In this document: in pieces, positions 1 to 7,041 of the stretch
Position numbering within the stretch: the stretch's first letter is position 1
Layout: every line of letters starts with the position of its first letter
Source of the DNA: Deltaproteobacteria bacterium
GTDB taxonomy: Bacteria; Desulfobacterota; DSM-4660; Desulfatiglandales; B25-G16
Reading direction: 5' to 3'
Length of the DNA stretch: 7,605 bases
Assembly (NCBI GenBank): GCA_018400255.1
Contig: JAGYMO010000176.1
Span: 1 to 7,605, forward strand
The notes under the pieces: model-generated
The model's input: the letters and a program-made list of their open reading frames with translations, nothing else
Database searches by the model: none
Told to the model about the DNA's origin: nothing
Translations under genes and position numbers: made by a program

Positions 1-79
1 TAATTGTCGTCAAGGGAAAAAATAGTTGACGTTAATCATTTGAGATAAAAACTTTAGCGTTACGTCAAAAACATTTCTT

Positions 80-100
80 TATTCTTAGTTTAAAAGAATA
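80..100. repeat. Inverted repeat upstream of the promoter
   Basis: Perfect 7-bp arms TATTCTT (80-86) and AAGAATA (94-100) flank a 7-bp spacer. It ends 15 bp before the -35 hexamer. It could be an activator or second regulator site, or simply an AT-rich chance palindrome. No T-run follows, so it does not look like a terminator of an upstream gene. No coding sequence is recognisable anywhere in 1-196. Confidence 0.35.
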
Positions 101-115
101 GTTTGGAAAATTTTG

Positions 116-142
116 TTGACATTGAAATCTTGATTCTATAAT
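116..142 (+). promoter_or_regulatory. Sigma-70-type promoter of the efflux operon
   Basis: A perfect -35 hexamer TTGACA (116-121) and a perfect -10 hexamer TATAAT (137-142) are separated by 15 bp, shorter than the usual 16-18 bp. Transcription would start near 149-150, giving a leader of about 47 nt before the repressor gene. No equally good promoter is visible in the 64-bp gap before the adaptor gene, so this one probably drives all four genes. The hexamers are read directly; activity is inferred. Confidence 0.7.
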
Positions 143-161
143 GTGACGCAATATTCACATT
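140..161. promoter_or_regulatory. Candidate TetR-family operator
   Basis: A 22-bp interrupted palindrome has perfect 7-bp arms AATGTGA (140-146) and TCACATT (155-161) around an 8-bp centre. It overlaps the last bases of the -10 hexamer and covers the predicted start site, so a bound dimer would block the polymerase. Length and symmetry fit a TetR-family site and the adjacent gene encodes such a regulator, hence autoregulation is the simplest reading. The arms contain TGTGA/TCACA as in CRP sites, but the 8-bp centre differs from the 6 bp of CRP. Confidence 0.6.
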
Positions 162-165
162 TATT

Positions 166-188
166 GGAGAGAAAGCGTGCGGCCCTAG
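166..188 (+). promoter_or_regulatory. Displaced ribosome binding site with a three-codon leader frame
   Basis: The only SD-like run before the repressor gene is GGAGAGAAAG (166-175), whose end lies 21 nt before the repressor ATG at 197, too far for normal initiation. It is well placed (6 nt after GGAGA) for a GTG at 177 that opens a tiny frame, GTG-CGG-CCC-TAG (177-188). That frame ends 8 nt before the ATG. The repressor may be translated weakly, or through re-initiation after this minimal frame. The arrangement is visible; its function is inferred. Confidence 0.3.
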
Positions 189-196
189 CTTGATTT

Positions 197-820
197 ATGG
201 ATAATACAAAAATACCAAGAAGAGAGAGAGAAAAATTGAGGCAACGTCAAGAGATGCTTTCCGCTGCGCTTGAGCTTTTCTCGGAAAAAGGATACCACAA
301 TGTGGCCATGGGTGAGATCGCAGAAAAGGCTGAGTTTGCTATAGGAACTCTTTATAAGTTTTTTAGAAATAAGGAAGACCTTTATAAATCTCTTATACTG
401 GAGCAGGCTGAAAAATTTGATAGGGAGCTTACATTGGCGATTACGGAGCCACAGGACGAAATTGAAAAACTTCGAAATTTTGTAACGGTAAAAGGGGAGG
501 TCTTTTCCGAGAATATATCAATGATACGTCTGTATTTTGCAGAAACACGAGGGGCAAGCTTTAACATTATGGCAGATCTTGATTCTCAAATACGTAAGCG
601 ACACGAGCAGTTCCTTAAAGCCCTCGCATCGGTGTTTGAGAAGGGGATAAAAAAGGGGAGGTTTCAAAACATCGCGGACCCTTATTATTTGGCAATTGCC
701 TTGGAAAGCATTACAAATGCATTTCTTTTTCTCTGGCTTGAGGCGCCTGAAATTCATCCATATCCGAAAAGCCCAGATACAATATTGAACATAGTTGTAA
801 AAGGATTGTTGGAGTCCTAA
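197..820 (+). CDS. TetR/AcrR-family transcriptional repressor
   Basis: A 207-residue protein of normal TetR-family length, probably the local repressor of the efflux operon. Residues about 8-65 form the DNA-binding domain: a basic start (RREREKLRQRQ), the helix AALELFSEKGYHNVAM, then the helix-turn-helix from about 38 to 58 with the recognition segment GTLYKFFRNKEDLY. The rest (about 75-207) is helical and divergent, as expected of a dimerisation and ligand-binding domain, so the inducer cannot be predicted. The ATG at 197 is the only sensible start, since TGA lies two codons upstream in frame; its SD is poor. The gene is the first of the operon and reads in the same direction as the pump genes, unlike the divergent acrR of E. 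coli. It probably binds the palindrome at 140-161 and so controls itself and the pump. The FAIGTLYKFF stretch is reminiscent of desulfobacterial regulators. Family assignment is firm; the target is inferred. Confidence 0.93.
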   Translation: MDNTKIPRREREKLRQRQEMLSAALELFSEKGYHNVAMGEIAEKAEFAIGTLYKFFRNKEDLYKSLILEQAEKFDRELTLAITEPQDEIEKLRNFVTVKGEVFSENISMIRLYFAETRGASFNIMADLDSQIRKRHEQFLKALASVFEKGIKKGRFQNIADPYYLAIALESITNAFLFLWLEAPEIHPYPKSPDTILNIVVKGLLES

Positions 821-870
821 ATTGTCTTGGGCTAACTATCTAATCTGCATTTACACCAAAATTTTTATCC

Positions 871-875
871 GGAGG
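871..875 (+). promoter_or_regulatory. Ribosome binding site fixing the adaptor start
   Basis: GGAGG lies 9 nt before the ATG at 885. It decides against the longer in-frame reading from a TTG at 822, which has no SD and would put 21 unneeded residues before the lipoprotein signal. Confidence 0.8.
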
Positions 876-884
876 TTTTTTTTG

Positions 885-2234
885 ATGCAATTTATTAATA
901 AAGTGTTTGAGTTGCGGATGAGGGTTTTGATCATTCTAATTCCCTTAGCTGGTATATTTTTAAGCGGGTGTGAGCAGAAGACAAAACCTCAGCAGGTTCC
1001 AGTTGTCCAGGAAGTAGCAACAGTAACGGTATCTACCCAGTCCATTGTGCTGACTACGGAACTAGCAGGTCGTACCACGCCCTATCTTATAGCGGAGATA
1101 CGCCCTCAGGTCAATGGACTTATCAGGAAACGCCTTTTTAAAGAAGGCTCTGATGTAAAGGCAGGGCAGGTACTCTATGAAATAGATCCTACTCCCTTTC
1201 AAGCAGTCTTTGACAGTGCCGAGGCTAATCTCATGGTGGTAAAAAAGGGAGCGGAAAGAGCCCGGGCAGTGTTAGGAGCAAGTATCGCTGTTGTAGTCCG
1301 ACACCAATCTAATCTAAAACTTGCGCTTAAAAACCGCGAGCGCTTTGAGGAATCTTTTGAGGAAAGGGCTGTATCCGCAAGTCAAAGGGATCAGGCTGTG
1401 ACTGAGGCGGAGGTTGCTAAGGCAGCTCTTCAGGCCGCCGAGGCGCAAGTAGAAAGTGATAGGAAAGCTATAGCAGCCGCAGATGCCTCAATCCAGCAAG
1501 CAAAGGCAGCGCTGGAGACGGCCCGTATAAATCTAAGTTATACAAAGGTTGTCGCGCCTATTTCAGGTAGGATTGGTAGATCTAATGTTACAGTCGGTGG
1601 AATTGTCACTGCCTATCAGCCAATGTCTCTGGCGACACTTCAACAATTAGATCCAGTTTATGTGGATGTGCATCAATCTACAACCGAATTATTGCGCCTT
1701 AAACGAAATTTGAGTAAGGGTCTTTTGAATAAAAACGGAACCGGCCAGAATAGGGTTAGGCTGCTTTTAGAAGATGGCAGAGAATATCCTGTGGACGGAG
1801 CACTTCAATTTCGTGACGTGACGGTTGATCCGACCACAGGCTCTGTGGTTCTGCGGATTGTCTTTCCAAATCCCGAAGGTCTTTTACTCCCAGGCATGTT
1901 TGTCAGGGCGGTTGTGGTAGAGGGTTTTAATGAGGAGGCTATTCTCATTCCTCAACAGGCGGTTTCACGAGACGCTAAAGGAAATCCGTTTGCATTGATT
2001 GTAGGTAAAGAAGAAAAGGTGCAGCAACGGATGCTCAAGATAGATCGAGCTATTGGGGACAAATGGTTTGTCACGGCGGGCCTTGAAAGGGGAGACCGTC
2101 TGATAGTTGAAGGCTTACAAAAGGTTCGCCCAGGGGTTCCCGTAAAGGATGTTTCTTTTGATGACAGCGGCAAACAGGAAAAAGGTGCTGGGGAAAAGTC
2201 ACAGCAGGCCGTAAAATCTAGAGAATCTAACTGA
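885..2234 (+). CDS. acrA: RND efflux periplasmic adaptor lipoprotein (AcrA/MexA type)
   Basis: A 449-residue membrane fusion protein that links the inner-membrane pump to the outer-membrane channel. A signal peptide ends in the lipobox LSGC with Cys29, so the mature protein is a lipid-anchored periplasmic lipoprotein. In order: first lipoyl half (about 67-105, with PQVNGLI and GSDVKAGQVLYEIDP), a long coiled-coil hairpin (about 108-214), second lipoyl half (ARINLSYTKVVAPISGRIG, from about 214), beta-barrel (QQLDPVYVDVHQS near 253-265; DVTVDPTTGSVVLR near 311-324) and membrane-proximal domain (IGDKWFVTAGLERGD to GLQKVRPGVPV). Compared with E. coli AcrA from memory, the hairpin is about 42 residues longer and the Leu of the tip RLS motif is Ser157. 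The tail is charged and probably disordered. An alternative start at Met12 (918) would give a cleaner signal peptide but has a weaker SD. The gene lies 64 bp after the repressor. The symbol marks family level, not proven orthology. Confidence 0.95.
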   Translation: MQFINKVFELRMRVLIILIPLAGIFLSGCEQKTKPQQVPVVQEVATVTVSTQSIVLTTELAGRTTPYLIAEIRPQVNGLIRKRLFKEGSDVKAGQVLYEIDPTPFQAVFDSAEANLMVVKKGAERARAVLGASIAVVVRHQSNLKLALKNRERFEESFEERAVSASQRDQAVTEAEVAKAALQAAEAQVESDRKAIAAADASIQQAKAALETARINLSYTKVVAPISGRIGRSNVTVGGIVTAYQPMSLATLQQLDPVYVDVHQSTTELLRLKRNLSKGLLNKNGTGQNRVRLLLEDGREYPVDGALQFRDVTVDPTTGSVVLRIVFPNPEGLLLPGMFVRAVVVEGFNEEAILIPQQAVSRDAKGNPFALIVGKEEKVQQRMLKIDRAIGDKWFVTAGLERGDRLIVEGLQKVRPGVPVKDVSFDDSGKQEKGAGEKSQQAVKSRESN

Positions 2235-2246
2235 GGGAGGTCCTAG

Positions 2247-5200
2247 ATGTTATCAAAATTTTTTCTTGATCGTCCGGTTTTTGCTTGGGTTATCGCGATT
2301 GTTATCATGACGGCAGGTGCAATGGCTATCTACAACCTACCCATATCCCAATATCCACCTATAGCTCCTCCCTCAATAGCCATTAGCGCATCCTATCCAG
2401 GGGCTTCAGCGGAAACCGTTGAAAATAGTGTGACGCAGATTATTGAGCAAAAGATGGCCGGCTTTGATAAAATGCTATATATGTCCGCAACAAGCGATTC
2501 GGCTGGCCAGTCCCGCCTGGAGTTGACGTTTGAACCTGGAACCGATCCGGATCTTGCCTGGGCTGAAGTGCAGAATAAACTGCAGCTCGCAATGTCAAGC
2601 CTTCCCGAGGTAGTGAAAAGTCAGGGGGTCCAGGTCAGTAAATCAACCAGAAACTACCTGATGATAGTGGGGCTGATATCAGAAGATGGCAGCATGGACG
2701 GCAATGATCTGAGAGACTATGCGAAATCAAACCTAGAGAGGGTTTTGGCTCGGGTGCCGGGTGTTGGAGAGGTCGAGCTCTTTGGCGCAGGCTATGCCAT
2801 GCGTATCTGGCTCAACCCTGACAAGATGACGGACTACCAGCTTACGGTGGATGAGGTTCTAACAGCGATTAAGGCTTATAATGTGGAGGTTTCCGCCGGG
2901 CAGTTTGGTGGGAGACCCGCAGTCGAGGGGCAGCGTTTAAATGCCTCTATCGTGGTTCAAAACATGCTCAAGAGCCCCGATGAATTTGCCGCCATTCCAG
3001 TTCGTATCAAACAGGATGGCTCCATTGTTCGTATTAAAGATATAGGCTGGACGGAGCTGGGAACTGAATTCTACGATGTTGAGGCGTCTTATAACGGCAA
3101 GCCTACTGCTGGGCTGGCCATCCGACAGGCGGCGGGCGCAAACGCGCTGGATACGGCCGACGCAGTAAAGGGAAGGCTGGCGGAAATGAGCCGTTTTTTC
3201 CCTTCAGGGATGAAGGTTGTTTATCCTCACGACACCACCCCCTTTATTGAGGTGGCTATTGATGAAGTGATAGAAACGCTATTCGTGGCAATATTACTTG
3301 TATTCTTGATCATATGGCTTTTTCTAGGTAATATGCGTGCTACGCTGATCCCTACCATTGCTGTCCCGGTGGTTATTCTGGGAACATTTGCTATGTTGTG
3401 GTTTTTGGGATTTTCCATAAATATGCTTACCATGTTTGCCATGGTACTGGCTATTGGCCTTTTGGTGGACGATGCCATTGTGGTGGTAGAGAACGTTGAG
3501 CGGATCATGAGAGAGGAGGGTATCTCACCCAAGGAAGCCACTGCAAAGTCTATGGAACAGATTACAAGTGCACTGATTGGCATTGGACTTGTGCTTTCCG
3601 CTGTATTTGGGCCCATGGCGTTTTTCCCGGGCTCTACAGGCGTAATCTATCGCCAATTTTCCGTTACCATTATATTTTCCATGCTCCTATCAGTTTTAGT
3701 TGCATTGATCCTGACGCCGGTTCTCTGTGCATCGCTTCTTAAGCCATTAGCTGCAGGACATGAACCAGCAGAGAATACTGTTTTCTTTCTGCGCCCCTTT
3801 TTTAGGTGGTTTGATCGCAGCTTTTTTAGAATTAGAGATAGATATGTACGTATGGTCCGTCATTTTTTATCCAGAAAAATTCTCTACATGATTGTTTTCC
3901 TCTTGATTGTGGTGGCCATGGGATTTTTGTACATTCGAATGCCCAGCTCATACCTTCCTGATGAAGATCAGGGAATATTGCTCTCCCAGGTGATGATGCC
4001 TGAAGGCTCGACTTTGGAGCAGACCCAGGAGGTTGCAGGCCAGATTGCCCAGTATTTTCAGGAGAATGAAAAAGAGGCGGTAGCATCCTGTATGACTATT
4101 GTTGGTATAGGCTTTTCCGGAAGGGCGCAGAACAATGGTATGGTATTTACTAAATTGAAAGACTGGGATCTTCGAGACAGTGATGAACTGAAGGCCAAGG
4201 CGGTCGCAAAAAGGGCTATGATAGCCTTTTCAAGCATCCGGAATGCTATGATTTTTGTGTTTCCGCCGCCTGCAGTCACTGAGCTGGGAACTGCGAAAGG
4301 CTTTGACTTTCAGCTTCTTGACAGAGGGGGTCTCGGGCATCAGAAACTGATGGAGGGTCAAAATCAGCTTTTGCAAATAGCAGCCCGTGATCCGAGATTA
4401 ACCGCTGTTAGGCCAAATAGCATGGCAGATGTTCCAGAATATCGCATTGACGTGGACTGGGAAAAGGCCGGCGCCCTGGGGATTCCTATTACGTCTATCC
4501 ACAGGGCTATTTCCGCATCCTTTGGCAGCGCGTATGCCAACGATTTTATTCAGGGAGGCAGGATAAAGAGGGTTTATGTGCAGGCGGATGCCCCCTACCG
4601 AATGTCGCCTGAAGACTTAAAAAAACTCTATGTCCGCAATGCAGCCGGTATGATGGTACCCTTTTCGTCTTTTGCATCTGGCCGCTGGACGTCTGGTTCC
4701 CCCAGATTAGCGCGCTTCAACGGCTTTCCCTCTATAAACATCTGGGGAGAGCCATCGCCCGGGATGAGCTCAGGCGAAGCAATGGAGGCCATGGAAGAGG
4801 CGGTCGCTAAATTGCCACGCGGGTTTGGTTTTGACTGGACCGGTCTTTCTTATCAAGAAAAGATGTCAAGCTCTCAGGCGCCCCTGCTTTATGCATTTTC
4901 CATCTTTGTAATATTCCTTTGTTTGGCGGCGCTCTATGAGAGTTGGCCAATTCCGGTTTCTATTTTGCTTGCACTCCCACTCGGGGTTATTGGAGGGGTG
5001 CTTGCATCGGGTACTCGAGGGCTTTCTAATGACGTATATTTTCAGATAGGATTGCTGACTACCCTGGGTTTAACTACGAAGAATGCCATTTTGATAGTGC
5101 AGTTTGCAAAGGCCAGACTTGAAAAAGGCATGGGGCTTATAGACGCCACTCTGGAGGGGGCGCTATTGAGGTTTCGTCCAATTATAATGACATCTTTGGC

Positions 5201-5429
5201 ATTCGGTTTCGGAGTTTTGCCTCTGGCTATCACCTCCGGCGCGGGTGCAGGGGCCCAAAACGCCATTGGTACATCAGTGCTTGGAGGAATGATTACCGGC
5301 ACCATTCTGGTAGTACTGTTTGCGCCGCTTTTTTATGTACTGATCGAGAAGGCCTTTGGAAAAACCAGGAGAAAACAGACCCCGGAGATATCTGGTGATA
5401 ATTTATCAGGAGGTCAAGAAAATGAATAG
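2247..5429 (+). CDS. acrB: Inner-membrane RND drug:proton antiporter (HAE1 family, AcrB/MexB type)
   Basis: A 1060-residue pump (AcrB has 1049) that works as a trimer, exporting substrates from the periplasm and outer membrane leaflet in exchange for protons. TM1 is near 10-28, a first periplasmic loop about 30-335, TM2-6 about 338-497, TM7 about 544-562, a second loop about 565-875 and TM8-12 about 878-1035. Proton-relay residues are intact: Asp408 and Asp409 in GLLVDDAIVVVENVER (AcrB D407/D408), Lys945 in GLTTKNAILIVQFA (K940) and Thr982 in RPIIMTSLAF (T978). Further signatures are ISASYPGASAETVE, VQNKLQLAM, LFGAGYAMRIW, GTAKGFDFQLLD, SPRLARFNGFPS and CLAALYESWPIP. These place it in the hydrophobic/amphiphilic drug class, not the metal or SecDF classes. 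In the drug pocket Tyr137, Phe179, Phe623 and Phe634 keep aromatic positions, while Met616 and Ile621 replace AcrB F610 and F615 by my alignment. GGGAGG at 2235-2240 is 6 nt before the ATG and follows the adaptor stop directly, suggesting coupled translation. Exact substrates cannot be read from sequence. Confidence 0.97.
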   Translation: MLSKFFLDRPVFAWVIAIVIMTAGAMAIYNLPISQYPPIAPPSIAISASYPGASAETVENSVTQIIEQKMAGFDKMLYMSATSDSAGQSRLELTFEPGTDPDLAWAEVQNKLQLAMSSLPEVVKSQGVQVSKSTRNYLMIVGLISEDGSMDGNDLRDYAKSNLERVLARVPGVGEVELFGAGYAMRIWLNPDKMTDYQLTVDEVLTAIKAYNVEVSAGQFGGRPAVEGQRLNASIVVQNMLKSPDEFAAIPVRIKQDGSIVRIKDIGWTELGTEFYDVEASYNGKPTAGLAIRQAAGANALDTADAVKGRLAEMSRFFPSGMKVVYPHDTTPFIEVAIDEVIETLFVAILLVFLIIWLFLGNMRATLIPTIAVPVVILGTFAMLWFLGFSINMLTMFAMVLAIGLLVDDAIVVVENVERIMREEGISPKEATAKSMEQITSALIGIGLVLSAVFGPMAFFPGSTGVIYRQFSVTIIFSMLLSVLVALILTPVLCASLLKPLAAGHEPAENTVFFLRPFFRWFDRSFFRIRDRYVRMVRHFLSRKILYMIVFLLIVVAMGFLYIRMPSSYLPDEDQGILLSQVMMPEGSTLEQTQEVAGQIAQYFQENEKEAVASCMTIVGIGFSGRAQNNGMVFTKLKDWDLRDSDELKAKAVAKRAMIAFSSIRNAMIFVFPPPAVTELGTAKGFDFQLLDRGGLGHQKLMEGQNQLLQIAARDPRLTAVRPNSMADVPEYRIDVDWEKAGALGIPITSIHRAISASFGSAYANDFIQGGRIKRVYVQADAPYRMSPEDLKKLYVRNAAGMMVPFSSFASGRWTSGSPRLARFNGFPSINIWGEPSPGMSSGEAMEAMEEAVAKLPRGFGFDWTGLSYQEKMSSSQAPLLYAFSIFVIFLCLAALYESWPIPVSILLALPLGVIGGVLASGTRGLSNDVYFQIGLLTTLGLTTKNAILIVQFAKARLEKGMGLIDATLEGALLRFRPIIMTSLAFGFGVLPLAITSGAGAGAQNAIGTSVLGGMITGTILVVLFAPLFYVLIEKAFGKTRRKQTPEISGDNLSGGQENE
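5408..5413 (+). promoter_or_regulatory. Ribosome binding site fixing the channel start
   Basis: AGGAGG lies inside the 3' end of the pump gene, 8 nt before the ATG at 5422. It supports that start over a TTG at 5356, which would add 22 charged residues before the lipoprotein signal. The ATG overlaps the pump's final codons and stop in another frame, an arrangement typical of translational coupling. Confidence 0.85.
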
Positions 5430-6864
5430 AAATTTGCTTTTTCTTCTGTTTGCTATAGTTATTTATATAACCGGCTGTAGCATGTCACCAAAATACACAC
5501 GACCGGAGGTCCCGATCGCTTCAGAGTGGCCTTTTGGTGGAGTTTGCCAGGAATCAAAAACAGCGGTTATTGCTCTTAAAGCCTCGGAACTAAGGTGGCA
5601 GGAATTCTTTACTGACGAGAGGCTTAAAGAGTTTATCCATAAGGCCCTCAACAACAACCGTGATCTTAGACTTGCCGCCTTGAACGCAGAAAAGACGCGG
5701 GTATTATATGGTATCCAGAGAAAAGAGCTATTTCCTTCGGTTAATGCGATTGGCAGCGGAATTAGGCAACGCGTACCGGCTGATATCTCTAATACGGAAA
5801 ATGCCGTGACTTCTGAGCAATACAGTGTAGACCTTGGTATTAGCTCGTGGGAGATAGATTTTTTTGGACGAATCCGAAACCTTAAAGATAAGGCACTGGA
5901 GCAATACCTTGCCACTGAACAGGCTCAACGAAGCGTGCAGATTGCATTGATATCAGCGATTGCTGATGCTTACATGAATCTTGCTGCTGACCGGGAGCAT
6001 TTAAAGCTGGCTAAATCTACCCTTGAGGCACAGAGGAAAAGCTATGAACTGATCCGGAGGAGGTGTAAAGTCGGGCTTGCCCCCGAATTAGACCTCCGTA
6101 GGGCACAGGCTCAGGTTGCTATTGCCCTTGGAGATATTGCCCGTTTCAAACAACTGGTGGCTCAGGATGAAAACGCCTTGAATCTATTGGTTGGTTCTCC
6201 CTCACCTTTACCGGATGAGGTTTTACCAGAGGGCCTGACCAGCATTAAGGCGCCGAAGGAAATTTCTCCTGGAATGCCTTCCGAGGTGCTCCTTAACAGA
6301 CCAGATATTCTAGCTGGGGAACATCGCCTCAAGGCCGCTAATGCGAATATAGGTGCTGCACGGGCATCTCTTTTTCCTCGGATATCCCTGACAACTTATT
6401 TAGGAACGGCAAGCAGTGAATTATCCGGTTTATTTAAATCAGGGTCGCGTACATGGAGTTTTGCGCCACAGATAACGATGCCAATTTTTGACTCAAGACT
6501 TTGGCTGGCTTATAAGGCTACGAAGTTGGAAAGGGAAATTGCCTTGACAGAATACGAAAGGGCAATTCAAGCGGCCTTCAGGGAGGTGGCTGATGTTCTT
6601 TCCGTGCTGGACACTGTAGAATCACAGCTATCTGCCCAGAAATCGGTTGTGGGTTCAGTCGCAGAGGCCTATCGTCTATCAAACACCCTTTATAAAAAGG
6701 GGATTGATAGCTACCTCAGCGTTTTGGATGCCCAGCGCTCCCTTTATTCTGCGGAACAGGGCCTTATATCCATAAGCCTTGCGAGGCTTGTTAACAAGGT
6801 ACGACTTTATGCGGTATTGGGCGGTGGTGGCGATCTCACCGGTAAAGAAACTTCTGGATCATAA
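5422..6864 (+). CDS. oprM: Outer-membrane efflux channel lipoprotein (OprM/NodT type)
   Basis: A 480-residue outer membrane factor that forms the trimeric exit duct of the pump. The signal peptide (NLLFLLFAIVIYITGC) ends in a lipobox with Cys19, followed by MSPKYTRPEVPIASEWP, the usual start of the NodT/OprM lipoprotein subfamily. Two tandem OEP (TolC-like) repeats cover about 60-260 and 285-465. Family landmarks include ALNNNRDLRLAALNAE, the outer-membrane strand region SVDLGISSWEIDFFGRIRNLKDKALEQ-type segment (about 134-160), LLNRPDILAGEHRLKAANANIGAARASLFP (about 290-319) and SYLSVLDAQRSLYSAEQ (430-446). Similarity to P. aeruginosa OprM is clear throughout by eye, and it is full length. It overlaps the pump by 8 bp and closes the operon, so a dedicated channel is supplied with the pump, as in mexAB-oprM and unlike acrAB with its unlinked tolC. 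The symbol marks family level only. Confidence 0.95.
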   Translation: MNRNLLFLLFAIVIYITGCSMSPKYTRPEVPIASEWPFGGVCQESKTAVIALKASELRWQEFFTDERLKEFIHKALNNNRDLRLAALNAEKTRVLYGIQRKELFPSVNAIGSGIRQRVPADISNTENAVTSEQYSVDLGISSWEIDFFGRIRNLKDKALEQYLATEQAQRSVQIALISAIADAYMNLAADREHLKLAKSTLEAQRKSYELIRRRCKVGLAPELDLRRAQAQVAIALGDIARFKQLVAQDENALNLLVGSPSPLPDEVLPEGLTSIKAPKEISPGMPSEVLLNRPDILAGEHRLKAANANIGAARASLFPRISLTTYLGTASSELSGLFKSGSRTWSFAPQITMPIFDSRLWLAYKATKLEREIALTEYERAIQAAFREVADVLSVLDTVESQLSAQKSVVGSVAEAYRLSNTLYKKGIDSYLSVLDAQRSLYSAEQGLISISLARLVNKVRLYAVLGGGGDLTGKETSGS

Positions 6865-7041
6865 TGCGAGGAATGTTACATTGATTTCAAGCCTTTTTAA
6901 TCTTTTCTTTACCATTAAATATAACGTTACTCTTTTAAGATAAAAGAATTCGAAGCTGTTTTTGGGAACCTTTATGGTTGTCCTACTCTCATTGAAGATT
7001 AATGAACATGGCATCAATTCAAAAAAAATCTACTGAGAATT
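6865..7041. other. Non-coding gap after the operon
   Basis: No gene is recognisable. The only structure is an AT-only-type inverted repeat, TCTTTTA (6931-6937) and TAAAAGA (6941-6947) with a 3-nt loop. It is too weak, and lacks a following T-run, to be called a terminator. A good intrinsic terminator for the efflux operon was not found, so termination may be Rho-dependent or occur elsewhere. Confidence 0.5.

Noticed and set aside
140..161. CRP site
   Set aside because: The TGTGA/TCACA half-sites match, but the centre is 8 bp and not 6 bp, and it overlaps the -10, where a repressor site is more likely.
822..884. Longer adaptor reading from a TTG at 822
   Set aside because: No SD precedes it, and the 21 extra residues would sit before a normal lipoprotein signal; GGAGG at 871-875 supports the ATG at 885.
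3227..3616. Antisense open frame of 129 codons inside the pump gene
   Set aside because: It lies opposite the highly conserved TM2-TM5 region including the Asp pair; its sequence resembles no family and is explained by the codon pattern of the sense strand.
5356..5421. Longer channel reading from a TTG at 5356
   Set aside because: It would overlap the pump by 74 bp and add a charged leader before the lipobox signal; AGGAGG at 5408-5413 supports the ATG at 5422.
5463..5915. Antisense open frame of 150 codons inside the channel gene
   Set aside because: The sense strand encodes a clear full-length OprM-type protein; the antisense product has no recognisable domain.
6931..6947. Intrinsic terminator of the efflux operon
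   Set aside because: The 7-bp stem is almost all A-T and no T-run follows.
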